64,000 bases of DNA. Source: Rhodeus uyekii (Eukaryota > Chordata > Actinopteri > Cypriniformes > Acheilognathidae). A program made the translations under genes and the position numbers. Positions within the stretch are counted from its first letter, which is position 1; every line of letters begins with the position of its first letter. This document shows positions 13,030-25,019 of this stretch, one piece after another. The notes beneath the pieces are model-generated. The model worked only from the letters and a program-made list of their open reading frames with translations, did not search any database and was not told where the DNA came from. The DNA lies in the NCBI GenBank assembly GCA_037043235.1, contig JAWRVZ010000219.1:186001-250000 (forward strand), read 5' to 3'.

Positions 13030-15191
13030 TATCTGTTTGAGTAAATTCATTATGACTAATTTGAGGGGCTGTTTGTTTTGGCTGTACACTTACATAACAA
13101 CTTTGATTTGGGGACTGAAAATTCAAAATTGCAAACTGGTTTCAAAGTGCAAATTTTTGAAAAGGAAACCGTTGTCGTCTACAACAATTTAACAATTTAC
13201 AATTTGTGAAAATGCTGATGTTACGCACATGCGTATTACGTGTTCGGTCTACAGTTGCAAAGTGTTTCTTTACAAAGTGACATCGCCATGTACTGGCCTT
13301 GCAGAAGAATAGAACATTTTTAATTGTTTTCCTGCATCCATTATGAATTCCATAATAATCTTTTGCAAAAACAGTGTGCAGTGAGGTGCGATGAGTGTGC
13401 ACTCCTCAACCATCAAACATCAAAAGGAAATTGTTTAAGGGCTAAAGTATTAACAAAATACTTTCATCCGACCATGAATAACCTTATAAGCTCAGATGAG
13501 ATTTCCACAACAACATTAAAAAACTAAATGCAAGTCTGTATAATGTATATAATATTCATAAAAAAGTTAATTAACTGGAACCCTGATGGATATTTCAAAG
13601 TGCTTTCCTTCATTTTGACAGATATTTGATTTCCCTACATTAGTAAATATTTCTAATAGACATTATAATGTGAAAAGGGAAGAAAAGTATGTTTTAAATC
13701 ACCCATGTGCAAAAAGAAAACTGCGAAAGAGAAATGAGTGAGGATTTGAAGAGAAAAAACAAGATTATCAGTGCATTTCAGTGAATTATTCATGAGACAT
13801 CATTTATTAAATCTGAGGAAAGCAAACTACAAATATGCAGTATCTGTTGTTCTTTTCATATTACAGCAGAATGCAAAGAAAATAATCAGGAGGAGGAGAA
13901 CACAGTGGATCTTGCCACAGATACTTGTGATACCAGTCACATTAAAATACCAAGCATTACATCATTTTAATGATGGATAAAAATAGAGCATGACAGAAAT
14001 ACATGGCTCATTCAGTCAAAGCAACGGATAAGGATTATTTATAGAGCAACCTCAATATTTGAACTGATTTATTTCAGTTCCACAACCACCAAAAATGCCA
14101 CCAAAGTAAACTGGGTAGTGAAAGATGCATTTATGTATTTATTTAATCAAGCAACTGATGGTCTTGAGATTACCATTATTAAGAGACAGGGGTTAAGGGC
14201 ACAGTTCATCTGATCTAAAGTCAGACTCATTTGTATCGCAGGGCAGAATCCATAAATCAGTGTGATTTGATGAATCTGAACTCAGTGTCATTTGAAACAC
14301 CTTTAGAAGTTGTATTGAACAATTCTGACACTGTTTTAGAAGAACAAAAGTGCACGTCAAAACTGGGAGGAATTGTTCTGCCCTCAAATTATTCTTCAAA
14401 CAAACTTTGCCAAGAGTTATAATGTTATAAAATGCCTGATTTTGCACTGGTGAACCTATTGACACTAATCTCAAATGGCAACTACTGGAAAAGGAACAGG
14501 GACTCAGGGCCCAGAGGGAATTGGTGGACTTTTTCACTTTGTCTTCATTGATTTTTGGTGCAAAATCACAAAGCTGAAAGCTTGATCAAATTAGAGAGAA
14601 GGGGCCGAGGATACTGTATGTATGGTATATGTTTGTGAATGATGGGCATTCATAATCCATGGGAATCTGTAGATTTATGCAGTCATATTTTGTTGTGAGT
14701 AGTGGACTACATGTGACTGATGCCAAGACTAAAATCCGGCTCCAGCTGATGTCCGGCTGCCAGTGATCAGTCATTAGTGCCCTTTGCCTCTGTTTCACTG
14801 CCTTCTAATCTGAGCCAACATGCTGTGAGTACTGTGATGTCATCCATTCATCACACTTCTGGACACTGGTCAACCGATCGCAGATTTGGCAGATCTTCGA
14901 TATTGACACTGGCCATTAAAACAATGATACAAATAAAATAATAAAGATATTAATAATTGAGCAACTAATTGGCCACTATTTTAAAACCATGACTGGGCAT
15001 TATAGAGTAACTCACCACTTCCATTATGACAGATTATTCAGTTTTGTTGAAGATAAGTTGCTTTCACTGTTAGGAACACTGGACTAATCAAGCTATGATT
15101 GATTTTCTTTCATCCCTGTTTATCCTGTTCTTTCTCTCTTTGCAGATGTGAAAGCTAGAAGAGCCAATCTGTCATGGTTAATCATAAATAA
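13030..15191. other. No recognised feature
   Basis: No coding domain or repeat end recognised. Confidence 0.55.
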
Positions 15192-15433
15192 ATGACAAGA
15201 AGAAGACATGTATCTTTGATGAGAATGGCATCTACGCTGATGTTATACTCTGTTTATTCCGAGGTTACCATGGTCAGCTGGATCCAGGCCGTATCCAGAT
15301 CAGATGAAGGACCTGGACACGAGCATAGCATTTTTTTTGAAGAGGCCAAACTGCACGCGATTGTTGACGGGGGGGGGGGGGGGGCTGATGCTCAGAACCT
15401 CAGAATTTCTAGCATGTGGGTGTCTGAGCATAA

Positions 15434-15515
15434 TGTAGTTGGCAGGATTCGAACCTGCACAGGGAAACCCCAATGGATTTCTAGTCCATCGCCTTAACCA
15501 CTCGGCAACAACTGG
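15434..15515 (-). tRNA. tRNA-Ser (anticodon AGA), gene or recent pseudogene
   Basis: 82 bases on the minus strand. GCCGAGTGGTTAAGGCGATG gives the D arm, GGACTAGAAATCC the anticodon stem with AGA, a long variable arm follows as expected for serine, and GCAGGTTCGAATCCTGC gives the T arm and box B. The outer two pairs of the acceptor stem do not match (5' CC against 3' AC), and no T-run terminator follows closely. That favours a pseudogene or diverged copy over a standard gene. Confidence 0.7.
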
Positions 15516-15825
15516 TTCTTGACCATTCTTGACTTTGGGGGTGTGTTGCGATCGTCTTGTGCGGCGGGCGATAAGTGCTTTCACTTTCGTTTTCACAGTC
15601 GCAATTTTAAACAATTGAAAATCTGAAGGGGGCCGGACATGTAAATGAGGGGGCCCAGGCCCACCCAGGTCCCCCTCCAATAAAATCAATAAAATATCAA
15701 TAAAATAATCAAACTATCAATCAGTAATCAAAACTTAACACTTAATATTCATCAATGGTATTAATTTGCCTGCTCTTTTAAGGCTGCCGTTCAGCCAAAC
15801 ACACTTTGTTTATAATGTGACCACT

Positions 15826-15892
15826 GTAAAGTTTCTTTGAAGCAATCTGTATTGTAAAATGCGCTATACAAGTAAAGGTGACTTGACTTGAT
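15826..15892 (+). mobile_element. LINE/SINE 3' tail fragment
   Basis: GTAAAGTTTCTTTGAAGC and GCGCTATACAAGTAAAGGTG followed by TGACT repeats resemble the common L2-type tail in fish. It is a short fragment. Confidence 0.5.
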
Positions 15893-17804
15893 GCTCATTT
15901 AACTAAAACTGTGTGTACATCATGAATAATAGCATGACGATAATACACAGGCCTTAGTTGCTTCAGTTTTTTGGGAGAAATGCAAAAACATGCTGCTGCT
16001 AAACCCGAAAAGATATATGTGAACTTTAGTATACTATATGTGTGAAGCAACCCTGGGCTCCACATAAAACTTCAATTCAATCAGAGCTAAAAGATACATA
16101 AATGCTTTGCTTAGTACACATGACTTGCTTGAATATTAAAGAAAGAGCTCATGTGGTTACAAGCACACAGGACTCGCAGCTCTTCAAAAGTAGTTAGGGA
16201 AAAATTAAATTTGAGGTGTACTATATCCCTTTTGGAAATATTACAATGAAATTTGGGACATTTTTCACCTACGCCTTAGGCAACACAAATAATGAACTTT
16301 TATTGTTCTGCACAGACGATATGGTGTGAATCTAGTGGAGACTGGAAGCTTTTTAATCTCCAGCTTCATTTCCTATCACGGTAACCATTTAGAAAAGTTC
16401 CTCGCAGCTTTGTGATCATGTTACAACCCTGGGGAAGAGAGAACGCGATAGCACCATGCTGTAATAATGGATTATTGTTTCAAGATTGTGCATTTCTGCA
16501 CAGTAAGTAGATATTTTCAGAGTAACAAAGGGATTTTTACTTCAGATAATTTGGTTTTCCTCTCTGCGCGGCTTTGGAAAACGTTCCCCAGACTAATCAG
16601 GTTAAGTATGGAAAATCCCCACCTTGGCAACACCTACAGCCTCTGATCCGTCTTGAAAACATTCTTGAACTGCTGAGCCACAGTCACTAGCCTTTGATCT
16701 GCAGAGCAAACTGCAAATGCAATCTGAAATTTAGATTCACCTGTGTTTGATCTGATTCCAGCAGCTACTGATGTGACTGACACTATGTGAGATCGAAGTG
16801 AGAGGTCCTAAGATTGGCCTTTATAAATTAAGAAGACACAGCAGTGTCCATACTCTTGGGTAGATTGCTGAGAGAGAATGAGGACTAGAAGTACTTTCAT
16901 GGTTCCACTAAAGGGCATCCCACTGTTCAACTCGAAGAAACTTGTTTTTGATCAAGGGCATCAAACCGACCAACCACGTTTGCTGAAATCTCGCTCTCTT
17001 CTGTCAATACTCATCAATTAAGAAAGAAAGAAAGAAAGGAATAAAAGTGACAGACTAATGCCTGCTGCAGACTCTGCGATTTCAGCAATCCTTTGAGATC
17101 ATTGTAAATCACACTGTATGATGTGGATCTAATACAACTGTGTAAGACTTTTATGTAGATTGTATGATGATAACACCTATTGAATTGGAGGCTACGACGC
17201 AAGATGGTATAGAAGAATAAAACACCATCAATATAAGAAACAAAAAAGTGGGCCATGGCTTGGGAAGAATATGGATGTAGTCATGACTTGGAAAAAGAGG
17301 CCGACTTGTCATGCCAATTTTGCAAATATAGCTTGAGGTCAGTAACTTTAAGTTTTAGAGCGATGATTGATACGGTTCATGCTGCATTCTCATTGGCTGG
17401 TCAGAAGTTGTCGGTCGTAGCCTCAACAAATATGTGAGATGATCGTAATCTCAGACTATCTTTGTTTGCAAGATCCTGACAATGGCCATCTTTGAACCTC
17501 TCTCATTGTACGATGGAGGACTGGCGTTCAGAAGCCACGGCCACAGAAATCCCACTGATTGGTTATCTTTCATGTGGGGCAGCCCAAAATCGTACAGTGT
17601 GTACCAGGCATGAACTACTGTCTCTGACATTTCTCCCCATTCTCCCTCACAAATTGCAATAGCTCATTTGCCAGAAAATCCATGAGAAATTCACCGAAAT
17701 AAGAACAGGAGCACCATGCAAGACTGAAGGAGGTATAATTCATGAAGCAAATTTACTGTGGAAATAATCGGTCACAATTTCAGTGGTCAAGACATAAATT
17801 ACAT
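15893..17804. other. No gene; short AAAG repeat at 17021-17040
   Basis: Non-repetitive sequence of moderate GC around 16290-16800 and no recognisable protein. Confidence 0.5.
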
Positions 17805-17945
17805 TTACATTTGTGCATTTGACAGATACTTTTATCCAAAGCGAATGCATTCAAGATGCACTTTAAATCAGTTTTTACTTTCCCTGGGATCGATCCCATG
17901 ACCTTGGCATTGTAAACACCAATGCTCTACTGATTGAGCTAAAAT
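17805..17945 (-). mobile_element. tRNA-headed SINE, reverse orientation
   Basis: The minus strand starts TTTAGCTCAATCAGTAGAGC (box A) and has GGGATCGATCCC (box B). The tail complement is TTTTATCCAAAGCGAATGCA. It is the best-preserved pol III head of the four copies. Confidence 0.8.
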
Positions 17946-18235
17946 AAAGCTACAGGGAAATATTCAGATTGACCTTGGACAACTTGACTAAATAGATCGG
18001 CTAATACAACATTGACCAAAAAACAATGCTTTTTTAACTTTTTATTCAAATCAAGAACCCAAAAATGGTGTTATATGGACATAAAATGAAGATATACAAT
18101 TGTAAAATCAAATCTAAATGTGTTGTACGGTACAGAGAAGAGAACATTTTTATTTCATTTTATCCATCATTTGAATTCCAGAATGTCAGCTGTTACATAC
18201 TGCTACATACAATATAGTGCAAGGAACAGCTTCCC

Positions 18236-18242
<7 letters not shown>

Positions 18243-18317
<75 letters not shown>
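18243..18317. repeat. TA dinucleotide microsatellite
   Basis: About 37 uninterrupted TA units. The Tyr-Ile repeat ORF across it is an artefact. Confidence 0.98.
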
Positions 18318-18319
<2 letters not shown>

Positions 18320-19293
18320 TGTACAGTGAAACAGTGCAACCAGGTGGCAGGAGTTTATCCAACATGCATTAAACTGATTACATTTAATGCTTGAAAACTT
18401 TCAATAAATACAGTATACATTAAAAGGAGATGAATTTTAGTATAAAAGTATAAAACTCGATCAATTACTCATGCCATGTTCTTCCAAAGCTAGCTGAATT
18501 TCTTCTGGAGAACACAAAATAAATAACTCTTTACATATCTTTCAAGCTTTAAGAAGGATACAAAGGCACCATCATAAAAGTGATGACAATGATTACATTC
18601 CAAGTCGATTTGATTTTTTTTGAGATTTGACTCAAAAGAACATGAATCAAACATTTATGCATCTTTAATGAATGTGCTAAGGTCAGCCAAGGTGGATGTC
18701 AAGATTCTTCCTTTGAAAATACTTACTTTTAAATTGGTTCTTGAAGACTCGTATGAAATATGAGTCATATGGATAACTTCACTTAAATAGTTTTTAAAGT
18801 TTGAAAGCTTCAGCCTCGATTGCATGACCAGTGACTAAAAAAGGAGGGCATTTTAAGTTTGGGAGATTTATTCCGTTAGGATTTTGACAACAGGGATGGA
18901 CCAATGTGTGGAGGTGATCTTGGTTCCTCAGTGACCAGACTAGAGCATTCGCATATAGAATGGAGCGATTGACAAACAAATTGCAGGTGATATTTCCTTC
19001 TTTGGATCAAAATGCAATTACAGCCCAATTTCACCCTTGCATATTTAGGATTACCATCATTGCTTGTGAGTGAATAATACTTGAGTGCAGATTAATTTTA
19101 AGTTCTTCGCACACATTCAATAAAGACCACTGCTATTTGCTGAATATCAATTCTTATTCACAAGCTTTGTATGCAAATTATATGGCTGACAAGACAGTTT
19201 TTTTCTTCAAAAACATAATTTTTCATTGGACATCAAGTGGCGACCCAATACAGGACCAAAATTGTTGCACAAAAGTGAACAAAAATGACTATA
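18318..19293. other. No recognised feature
   Basis: AT-rich. No supported gene or repeat boundary until the Tigger-like element. Confidence 0.55.
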
Positions 19294-19440
19294 CAGTGGT
19301 ACCTCGAGATACGAAATTAATCCGTTCCGAGGCGGCCTTCGTATAATGAGTTTTTCGTATCTTGGAACACATTTTACATGTAAAATGGCTAATCCGTTCC
19401 AAGCCCTCCAAAAACATCCCAATTAAATTTCATAATAAAG

Positions 19441-19842
19441 CTAAATTGACCTATAAACAATGAAATAACGTAAAATGTCGAAAATAGCACTGGCCTTGTG
19501 AGCGATTGCCGTCTCCGTTACTGTATCGCCAGCGATTTCTTTGTCTTTTATCCAGACGAGGAGCAGCCGTTCCATCTCGTCGTACACAAGGCTCCTCTTG
19601 CTGGACAAAATAGTGATGCCCTTCGATGGTGTAGTTGCTTTGATGGCATCCTTCTGTTTAAGGATGGTGCCTATTGTCAACGGATTCCGGCCGTATTCCT
19701 TTGTGATCACACTCAATCGCATACCAGCTTCGTAGCTTCGAGCTAAAGCACGCCAGCACGTACGTATAGAAGATGCATGATGGGAGGGATGCCTTCCAAT
19801 TAGAGAGAAGGATCTCATGGCTTGGCTAGCATCAGGAACCAA
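19441..19842 (-). CDS. Tigger transposase N-terminal fragment, copy 1
   Basis: A 133-residue open reading frame. It contains a helix-turn-helix-like stretch (YEAGMRLSVITKEYGRNPLT) and then LLLVWIKDKEIAGDTVTETA, a pattern typical of the CENP-B/Tc5-type DNA-binding region of Tigger transposases. It ends without the DDE domain, so at most it could bind element ends. It remains open without stops, and copy 2 differs by only three residues. Whether it is translated is unknown. Confidence 0.6.
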   Translation of the reverse strand: MVPDASQAMRSFSLIGRHPSHHASSIRTCWRALARSYEAGMRLSVITKEYGRNPLTIGTILKQKDAIKATTPSKGITILSSKRSLVYDEMERLLLVWIKDKEIAGDTVTETAIAHKASAIFDILRYFIVYRSI

Positions 19843-20051
19843 TGGAAGAGCAGGAGGATGGTGGCGAGTCTACTATAACTAAGATGGCGGCGTGCAGCGC
19901 GAGTTTCAAAATTGTTATGGGGCGAATCTCGGACTTTCAGAAACCTTTCGTACCTTGAAAACTTTTCGTATCTTTGAACACATTTTACATGTAAAATGGC
20001 TAATCCGTTCCAAACCCTCCAAAAACACCCCAATTAAATTTCATAATAAAG

Positions 20052-20453
20052 CTAAATTGACCTATAAACAATGAAATAACGTAAAATGTCGAAAATAGCA
20101 CTGGCCTTGTGAGCGATTGCCGTCTCCGTTACTGTATCGCCAGCGATTTCTTTGTCTTTTATCCAGACGAGGAGCAGCCATTCCATCTCGTCGTACACAT
20201 GGCTCCTCTTGCTGGACAAAATAGTGATGCCCTTCGATGGTGTAGTTGCTTTGATGGCATCCTTCTGTTTAAGGATGGTGCCTATTGTCAATGGATTCCG
20301 GCCGTATTCCTTTGTGATCACACTCAATCGCATACCAGCTTCGTAGCTTCGAGCTAAAGCACGCCAGCACGTACGTATAGAAGATGCATGATGGGAGGGA
20401 TGCTGTCCAATTAGAGAGAAGGATCTCATGGCTTGGCTAGCATCAGGAACCAA
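20052..20453 (-). CDS. Tigger transposase N-terminal fragment, copy 2
   Basis: The twin of the ORF at 19441-19842, 611 bases away, also 133 residues. Differences are Gln for Arg before HPSH, His for Leu before VYDEME and Trp for Arg after EME. The same DNA-binding segment is present and the catalytic domain is absent. Confidence 0.6.
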   Translation of the reverse strand: MVPDASQAMRSFSLIGQHPSHHASSIRTCWRALARSYEAGMRLSVITKEYGRNPLTIGTILKQKDAIKATTPSKGITILSSKRSHVYDEMEWLLLVWIKDKEIAGDTVTETAIAHKASAIFDILRYFIVYRSI

Positions 20454-20750
20454 TGGGAGAGCAGGAGGATGGTGGCGAGTCTACTATAACTAAGATGGCG
20501 GCGTGCAGCGCGAGTTTCAAAATTGTTATGGGGCGAATCTCGGACTTTCAGAAACCTTTCGTATCTTGAAAACTTTTCGTATGTAGAGCAGTAACATTTT
20601 TCGTCTTTGCTTTCGTAACTTGGATTTTTTGTAAGTTGAGCCTTTCGTATCTTGAGGTACTACTGTATATAAAACAAACAAATATTCACCAACCAAAACA
20701 ATTATGAACATGGGCTAGATTTCACTGATTTAGATCTCACTAAAGTGGTA

Positions 20751-21094
20751 CAGTGATCCCTCGTTTATCGCAGTTAATGTGGACCGGAATCCCCTGCGAT
20801 AGGTGACAATCCGTGAAGTAGGATCAGCCAATCAGCTCACGGGATACAGCCACTCATGCTCTCATTGGTCGACCTCGCGCCGGGAACCAATCACGTGCCT
20901 TGTCTGAGTGCCTGTGGGTGTGTACAAATCCAGAGTTTCTCTCTTTGTCTGGCATCCTGGGAAACAATAGAACAATGCTGCTTTCCCCAATATGGCTGCC
21001 GATATGGTGGTATATTTTTTTTTTGTATTGTTTTTGTATATTTTGATGTATTGAGGCCGTGAAACTTGAACTGCGAAGTGGCGAGGGATTACTG
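20751..21094 (+). mobile_element. Pogo-like MITE, shorter copy
   Basis: It starts CAGTGATCCCTCGTTTATCG and ends GCGAGGGATTACTG, flanked by TA, 344 bases long. It shares CCGGGAACCAATCACGTG-type internal sequence with the 12.5-kb copy. Non-autonomous. Confidence 0.8.
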
Positions 21095-21799
21095 TATTTC
21101 TCTTTTGGAAGTCAAATCTGAGTTTATTTTGCCTTTAACAGGAAATATTGAATCAGTGACCCTCCTTTGCATGTTTAAATCACTGGCATCCGATATGAGG
21201 CAATGTTTTTGCTCTGCCATCACCTTCCAAATCCTGAACACAATTGGCTGGCTGTAAATAGGGTCAAATAAAAGGGCTATCTTCTGAACGACAACAAGGC
21301 AGTGAGAGTTACAACCATTTGTTTAATGAACTCGAGAGCAAGCTGCTGTCGTACTGACGATGATAGAGAGAAAGAAATCGGCCTCTTTCCTCTGAAACTT
21401 CCCACGTTTCAAGGGTGTGGAATGAAATTAGATTTTAATTGAATGGCTATAAAAAGAGGAAGAGTAGTTAATGTAAATGACTCATCCCTTGCTCTCCAAG
21501 TGCTTGTCGCTGCTAATATGGCTGTGAAGTGGACAAATGATTGGAGCGACTCTAATGACAGTTAAAGTGACGCTGTAACACTTGATCACCCTAAAATCTT
21601 TTGGGATTTTGCATCAGTCAATAGATAGCCAAAGTATAGAATGACAAAAGAACTGTTTGGGAAATGGGATCAGGACACATGACAAAAACAGATTTGACCT
21701 TTTGTCAGACATATGAGAACCTCACAGCTCAATATGTCAATAGAAATGACCATCAAAATGACCATCACTGCTGAAAACGGGTCTAAAAAAGAGTCTTAC

Positions 21800-22190
21800 T
21801 GTCATGCGTGTAGAAGGGAAGATACAAGGACTCAAGGATGCTGTTGATGGGGACACTATATTATAAAAAGAATGAAAGAATGAAAATGAAACCACCCCGA
21901 GGGGGGAAAAGAAGACTTAACTGACTAGAACGCTAGACAGGACCAGGACAGGAACAGGAACAGGACAGCAAGACACCAGCAAAATATGTCAACGAACCAG
22001 CACAAGACAGCAAACGTAGACAAAATATATAGGGAGCACATGGGGAAGGTAACGAGGGAAAACCGCTGCGATAAATTAAACTAATGACAATGAAACAAGA
22101 TGGGCGGGGTAACATACAAGACATGAACATGCAGCCAATGCAGAACAGCAAAATAAAGACGAGTCATTTTTTTTTTTTGTAATGGTCAGA
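21800..22190 (-). mobile_element. LTR-like repeat, borders uncertain
   Basis: It starts TGTCATGCGTGTAGAAGGGA and shares the AGGGAGCACATGGGGAAGGT region with the solo LTR at 61006. An AGGACAGGAACAGGAAC short repeat lies inside. I could not find a convincing target duplication. Confidence 0.5.
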
Positions 22191-22803
22191 GTCTTATTCA
22201 TTTTAAAATGAACATACCAGTGTTACCATTGATGTGTTTTGCATTCTGAATGTCATTCAATCAAGGTTGTTCACAAGATATTAGCACAAGTAAAGAGAGA
22301 TAAACCTCCTTATATGTTTAATGGTTTACATTAGTAATTGTGACAAACCCGTTTCAGAAAATCTGTATCAATATATGAAGTCAATTTGTACTATGTTCTC
22401 TCAAAATTTTCTGACCTTGAAAATGACCTTGAAAATTACCTTGAAAAAGGAGCAAAGGCAATTAAGGAGAAAGATAACTCCATAAAAGTCTGTTATGAAT
22501 TGTCCTGCCTTCTTTAGTTTGAAAAAATTGTACTCAAACCAATCAAATAATCTAAACTTGGGTTTTCTGAGTAACAATGGCATGAATATTACAGATTACA
22601 AGATCGTTTAAAATTCTAATTCTTTTAAATTCCACAGATTATTAAACATGAAGTAAAGATAACGTCTCGGTTACGTATGTAACCTTAGTTCCCTGAATAG
22701 GGAACGAGACGCTGCGTCTAGCACTGTGGGAACGCCCCTGCGTGAATGCGTCATGAAGCACCTATGTAATCTAGCCAATCGCGTGAGAGGACGTCAGAGC
22801 GGG

Positions 22804-22830
22804 TGACGTCACGAACCAGGAATCTATAAA
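22804..22830 (+). promoter_or_regulatory. CRE palindrome plus TATA-like box, left end of DIRS A
   Basis: A perfect TGACGTCA (22804-22811) lies 13 bases before TATAAA (22825-22830). This is the layout of a cAMP-response or AP-1/ATF-type promoter. The same pair is found at the right end in inverted orientation. Activity is inferred. Confidence 0.55.
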
Positions 22831-23179
22831 TGCATGCCCTGCCAAACAGCCAGTAGCTGAAAGTGCCTGAAGTAGATGCTGTTGACAGGCACGTAGGAGG
22901 TATGGCGAAGAGACGCAGCGTCTCGTTCCCTATTCAGGGAACTAAGGTTACATACGTAACCGAGACGTTCCCTTTCAAGGGAACTCGCGCTGCGTCTAGC
23001 ACTGTGGGAACGATATACCAACGCTGCCATAGCGACAAGTGCATGTCAGATGTGATCACCCTCAGGAGAAGACACCTGGGCCCCAGGAGAGAAATCTAGG
23101 TCTAAGTTGTAGAGCCTAAAGAAGTGTGCGAACAGGAGAGAACAGCCTGCCGCATTACAAATATACCTCCTGACAGAAG

Positions 23180-23640
23180 GGCCTGAATGCTGGCCATACC
23201 CCTAGTGGAGAGAGCTTGGATTGACAAGGGTGCGGTCAACCCAGCTGACTTAAACTAGTGAGATAGCCTCGGCTAACCACTCACTCTGCTTGGACACGAG
23301 AGACCCCCATTTTGTTTTCGTTAGGGGGCCTAAACACACGAACAGTTGTTCAAACCTTTGTAAGCGTCCAATGCCCAAAGGGCAAGCATAATCCTGGCGT
23401 GTGCCACAGAGGAGACAGGATACTAGGGGGTTTATCCACCACCGACCACCCAAAGGGATGTGGAAGTAACGAACCAAATAAAACCCAGCAGTGAGCCGGC
23501 GTTGCAGGACATCCAGCGCTGTACCATCAGGGCAGCTAACTGGGTCCTGCAGCCGACCATCACATAAAGAAGCTTACTTCAGCATAGTCTCCTCATGGCG
23601 GGAGCTCTGGAGAAGATAATGGTCCCGACAACCTCAGTTG
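23180..23640 (-). pseudogene. DIRS A tyrosine recombinase remnant
   Basis: Minus-strand fragments such as EQLFVCLGPLTK and SKQSEWLAEAISLV match the C-terminal half of the DIRS recombinase, also seen in elements B and D. The reading is interrupted and the catalytic HxxR...Y end is not intact. Excision or integration would have to be supplied in trans. Confidence 0.6.
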
Positions 23641-23749
23641 AAGGACCAGAGTTATGAGTTCGGCCCCCTCAGAGGCTGAACCACACTCAAACAATCTCCA
23701 GAACCCCTGGGAGCAGAGGGATCAGGGAATTCTTATGAGGTACCGACAA

Positions 23750-25000
23750 GCCTCAGCCAAGTCTGAGCCCAAGCATCCATTCCAGAGGAGCTGGATGAGA
23801 AAGAGACAGAGTGGACAGAGATGTATCTCGAGACACCAACAAATCCACCTGTCTGTAACAACCACCTGAGGTGGGGTGATATTCCCTGGGCCTCGGCCCC
23901 TGCCTCGACAGGATGTCTGCTCCCAAAATGGTGGGAGCTCTGGAGTGGAGAACGGCCTGAGCAACCTCAGTTGAGAGACCGGACCTTATGAGCTGGGCCC
24001 CCTCGGAGGCCAAGCCCACACTTCCCACTGTTCTGAGCAGGGGTGCAGTATTAGACCCCTGCTTGGGACAGAAAGTCCCTCCTGATCGGAATCTCCCAGG
24101 GAGAGCCGTACGGGAGGGATACCTCATCCCGGTGAACTTCCAGAACTCCCGGGAGCAGAGCGATCGGGGAAAAACATACAGGGGGTAGCCTCGGCCACCC
24201 CTGAGACATAGCATCCAGTCCACCAGGAGCTGGATGAGACAGGGAGAACCAGAGTGGAGAGTGTGAAGTCTCTCAAGACGCAAACAGAACCACTTTGAGC
24301 CTGGCCAAATATCCCCCATGTCCGCTCCACCACCTTGGGGTGGAGCCTCCATTCCCCGGGCCTCAGCCCCTGTCTCGACAGGATGTCTGCTCCCAGATTG
24401 TGTCCCAGGGATGTTAACTGCCCTTGGCGACAGCAACCTCCCTTGGGACCACACATTGCCCATCCAGTGAGGGATGCATCCGTCGTAAGCACTCGGCGAC
24501 GACAAGGAGCTCCCAACACGGGACACTGGGCAAGGACCCGGGTTTCTCCCACATGTCTAAGGCACGAAGGCATAGCCGCGTGACCTTGATCACGTGAGAC
24601 AGGTTGCCCCTCGGGGAAACCCCCCAGGTCCTGAGCCACCACTGTAGAGGCCTAATGTACAGCAGGCCAAAAGGTGGGCCGTTGGACGCTACTGTCACCA
24701 GACCTAACAGTTTCTGGAACTGCATCACAGTGAGTGACTGACACATTGCCCATCCAGTGAGGGAGGCATCCGTCGTAAGCACTCGGCGACGACAAGGAGC
24801 TCCCAACACGGGAGACTGGGCCATAACCCGGGTTTCTCCCACATGTCTAAGGCACGAAGGCATAGCCGCGTGACCTTGATCACGTGAGACAGGTTGCCCC
24901 TCAGGGAAACCCCCAGGTCTTGAGCCACCACTGTAGAGGTCTAATGTACAGCAGGCCAAAAGGTGGGCCGTTGGACGCTACTGTCACCAGACCTAACAGT
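23750..25000 (-). pseudogene. DIRS A RNase H-like region, broken
   Basis: Minus-strand readings contain pieces matching the RT/RNase H end of DIRS polyproteins: FQKLLGLVTVASNGPPFG, LTTDASLTGWAM and GADILSRQGLRPGEW. The last block occurs twice (around 24370 and 23900), a tandem duplication of about 470 bases that also repeats the junction with the recombinase. Stops and frame changes interrupt it, so it cannot encode a working enzyme. Confidence 0.7.
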
Positions 25001-25010
25001 GAGTGACTGC
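24452..25010 (-). repeat. 290-base tandem duplication in the RNase H region of DIRS A
   Basis: ACACATTGCCCATCCAGTGA occurs at 24451 and again at 24741, and nearly all of the following 270 bases repeat. The minus-strand reading therefore gives the segment containing SHVIKVTRLCLRALDMWEKP twice. Element C has this segment once, so the duplication arose in A after the two copies separated, or was lost from C. Confidence 0.85.
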
Positions 25011-25019
25011 TTCGAAATA

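Larger units (their letters stand above)
19294..20665 (-). mobile_element. Tigger-like element with a 611-base tandem duplication
   Basis: The inverted ends CAGTGGTACCTCGAGATACG and CTTGAGGTACTACTG are flanked by TA. The inner sequence consists of two nearly identical 611-base units (19353-19963 and 19964-20574). Each carries one minus-strand ORF for a Tigger/CENP-B-type DNA-binding region. The DDE catalytic part is missing. Confidence 0.85.

Noticed and set aside
14193..14537. Minus-strand frame of 114 residues
   Set aside because: No domain or supporting exon structure. Length is within chance expectation for many kilobases searched.
15300..15689. Minus-strand frame of 129 residues
   Set aside because: It spans the tRNA-Ser sequence and a G-run. 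No domain is recognisable.
18120..18329. Open frame with a long Tyr-Ile repeat
   Set aside because: It is the translation of a TA microsatellite.
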